6,142 bases of DNA from an uncultured Bacilli bacterium (GTDB taxonomy: Bacteria; Bacillota_I; Bacilli_A; RF39; UBA660), in contig CANRDR010000092.1 in assembly GCA_947629425.1 (NCBI GenBank), positions 1 to 6,142 of the forward strand, given 5' to 3'. A program made the position numbers and the translations under genes. Numbering within the stretch: position 1 is the stretch's first letter; every line of letters begins with the position of its first letter. Positions 5,695 to 6,142 of this stretch are shown piece by piece. The notes under the pieces were generated by a model. It was not told where the DNA came from. It did not search any database and saw nothing but the letters and a program-made list of their open reading frames with translations.

Positions 5695-5713
5695 TTGTGA
5701 AAAACTATTTTTT
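5686..5713. terminator. Bidirectional terminator between convergent genes
   Basis: AAAAAATAGTT and AACTATTTTTT are perfect 11-bp arms around a 6-base loop (GTGAAA). Each strand has an A run before and a T run after the core, so it can stop transcription from both sides. The plus-strand stop codon TAG (5692-5694) is inside the first arm; the minus-strand stop lies just beyond the other arm. Confidence 0.85.
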
Positions 5714-5716
5714 AGT

Positions 5717-6142
5717 CTATATTTGATAAGGATTTTGTTTTGTGCCATCTCCACTTATTAGTTCAATATTTGGAGTTAGTACTATAGAAGGAATTACAAC
5801 ATTTTTATGAGAAATTTCTTTATCACTACCATAACTACTGCCATAATGTACTTCCGCTAATTGTATAGAACCGTTTAAATCATAAATTACATCTCTATAA
5901 CTGGCACTATATAAAATTGAACTCTGTAATGGCAATATTAATTGCCATGTTGAATTATGGGATAAAAAACAATTTGGATTGTATACAGAATCCGATAAAC
6001 CAGATAATAATAATTCATCCACATTTAAAATTCCTATTTTATTTTTATAAAAATGTGCTTTTTCTGAATAGTTTAATAATGCCTTTTTTTGTATGCTTAC
6101 TCTATAACCTTCTTCTGTATACATACGGCTTTGACTTTGAAT
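5717..6142 (-). CDS. Surface protein, C-terminal part (cut by window edge)
   Basis: The frame is open to base 6142 (upstream codons read IQSQSR), so the first internal ATG at 6124 is not the start; 141 residues are visible. The segment resembles the C-terminal domain of large secreted proteins from uncultured Firmicutes: a KIGILNVDELLLSG strand region, a cysteine, WQLILP, a GSIQL stretch, and the ending VVIPSIVLTPNIELISGDG then TKQNPYQI. The last part parallels the common 'VRPVI.L...v.i.sGDGT..NPY.i' C-terminal tail. I cannot name the Pfam family with certainty, and no catalytic motif is seen. No membrane anchor or sorting signal follows. Its sequence is richer in G+C than its neighbours (about 25-27% in hand-counted rows against 13-17%), which may mean recent transfer or a different selection on surface genes. 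It converges on the plus-strand unit and shares its terminator. Confidence 0.7.
   Translation of the reverse strand: MQSQSRMYTEEGYRVSIQKKALLNYSEKAHFYKNKIGILNVDELLLSGLSDSVYNPNCFLSHNSTWQLILPLQSSILYSASYRDVIYDLNGSIQLAEVHYGSSYGSDKEISHKNVVIPSIVLTPNIELISGDGTKQNPYQI

Noticed and set aside
6122..6124. ATG at 6124 as a true gene start
   Set aside because: The frame continues open to the window edge, there is no ribosome site or signal peptide, and the protein begins in mid-domain.
1..6142. CRISPR array, tRNA, rRNA, insertion sequence or attachment site
   Set aside because: No regularly spaced repeats, cloverleaf sequences, transposase genes or terminal repeats were seen when reading both strands.

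Overview
The window is very AT-rich. Hand counts of single rows give roughly 13-17% GC in most genes and about 25% in the right-hand edge gene. It reads as a compact Gram-positive (Firmicutes/Bacilli-like) chromosome using the standard bacterial code: the tryptophan codons I traced in tagO, hisS and the pseudouridine synthase are all TGG, and TGA is the stop of hisS. A TagO-type lipid-carrier enzyme, a DUF1292 protein, AGGAG-like ribosome sites and secreted proteins with short hydrophobic leaders suggest an uncultured, probably host-associated low-GC Bacilli lineage. The taxon is inference; no marker here fixes it.

Layout. The left part runs on the minus strand. From right to left it holds hisS (2886-4070), a DUF1292 protein (2571-2837), a TagO/WecA-type glycosyl-1-phosphate transferase (1441-2487), a membrane-anchored surface protein with a cadherin-like beta-sandwich (305-1387), and the first 36 codons of another secreted protein (108 down to the window edge). 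On the plus strand, divergent from hisS, are a short RluA-family pseudouridine synthase (4172-4813) and an unrecognised helical protein (4828-5694). A convergent minus-strand gene (5717-6142) enters from the right edge and is the C-terminal part of a repeat-rich-type surface protein with less AT-rich sequence.

How it works together. hisS and rluA are informational genes fired from back-to-back promoters whose -35 boxes overlap on opposite strands. tagO probably starts wall teichoic acid or a related wall polymer, and the neighbouring secreted proteins fit a cell-surface theme, though each seems to have its own promoter. Signals are packed tightly: stop codons sit inside terminator hairpins, and promoters overlap the ends of upstream genes.

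Most noteworthy points: a run of nine G (minus strand) in the promoter or leader of the left-edge secreted gene, which could be a phase-variation switch; a histidyl-tRNA synthetase with an altered motif 2 loop and a shrunken anticodon-binding domain; the overlapping divergent promoters; and a possible leaderless seven-codon ORF overlapping the start of rluA. I found no CRISPR array, tRNA, rRNA, insertion sequence or clear riboswitch, and no clearly new defence or mobile system.
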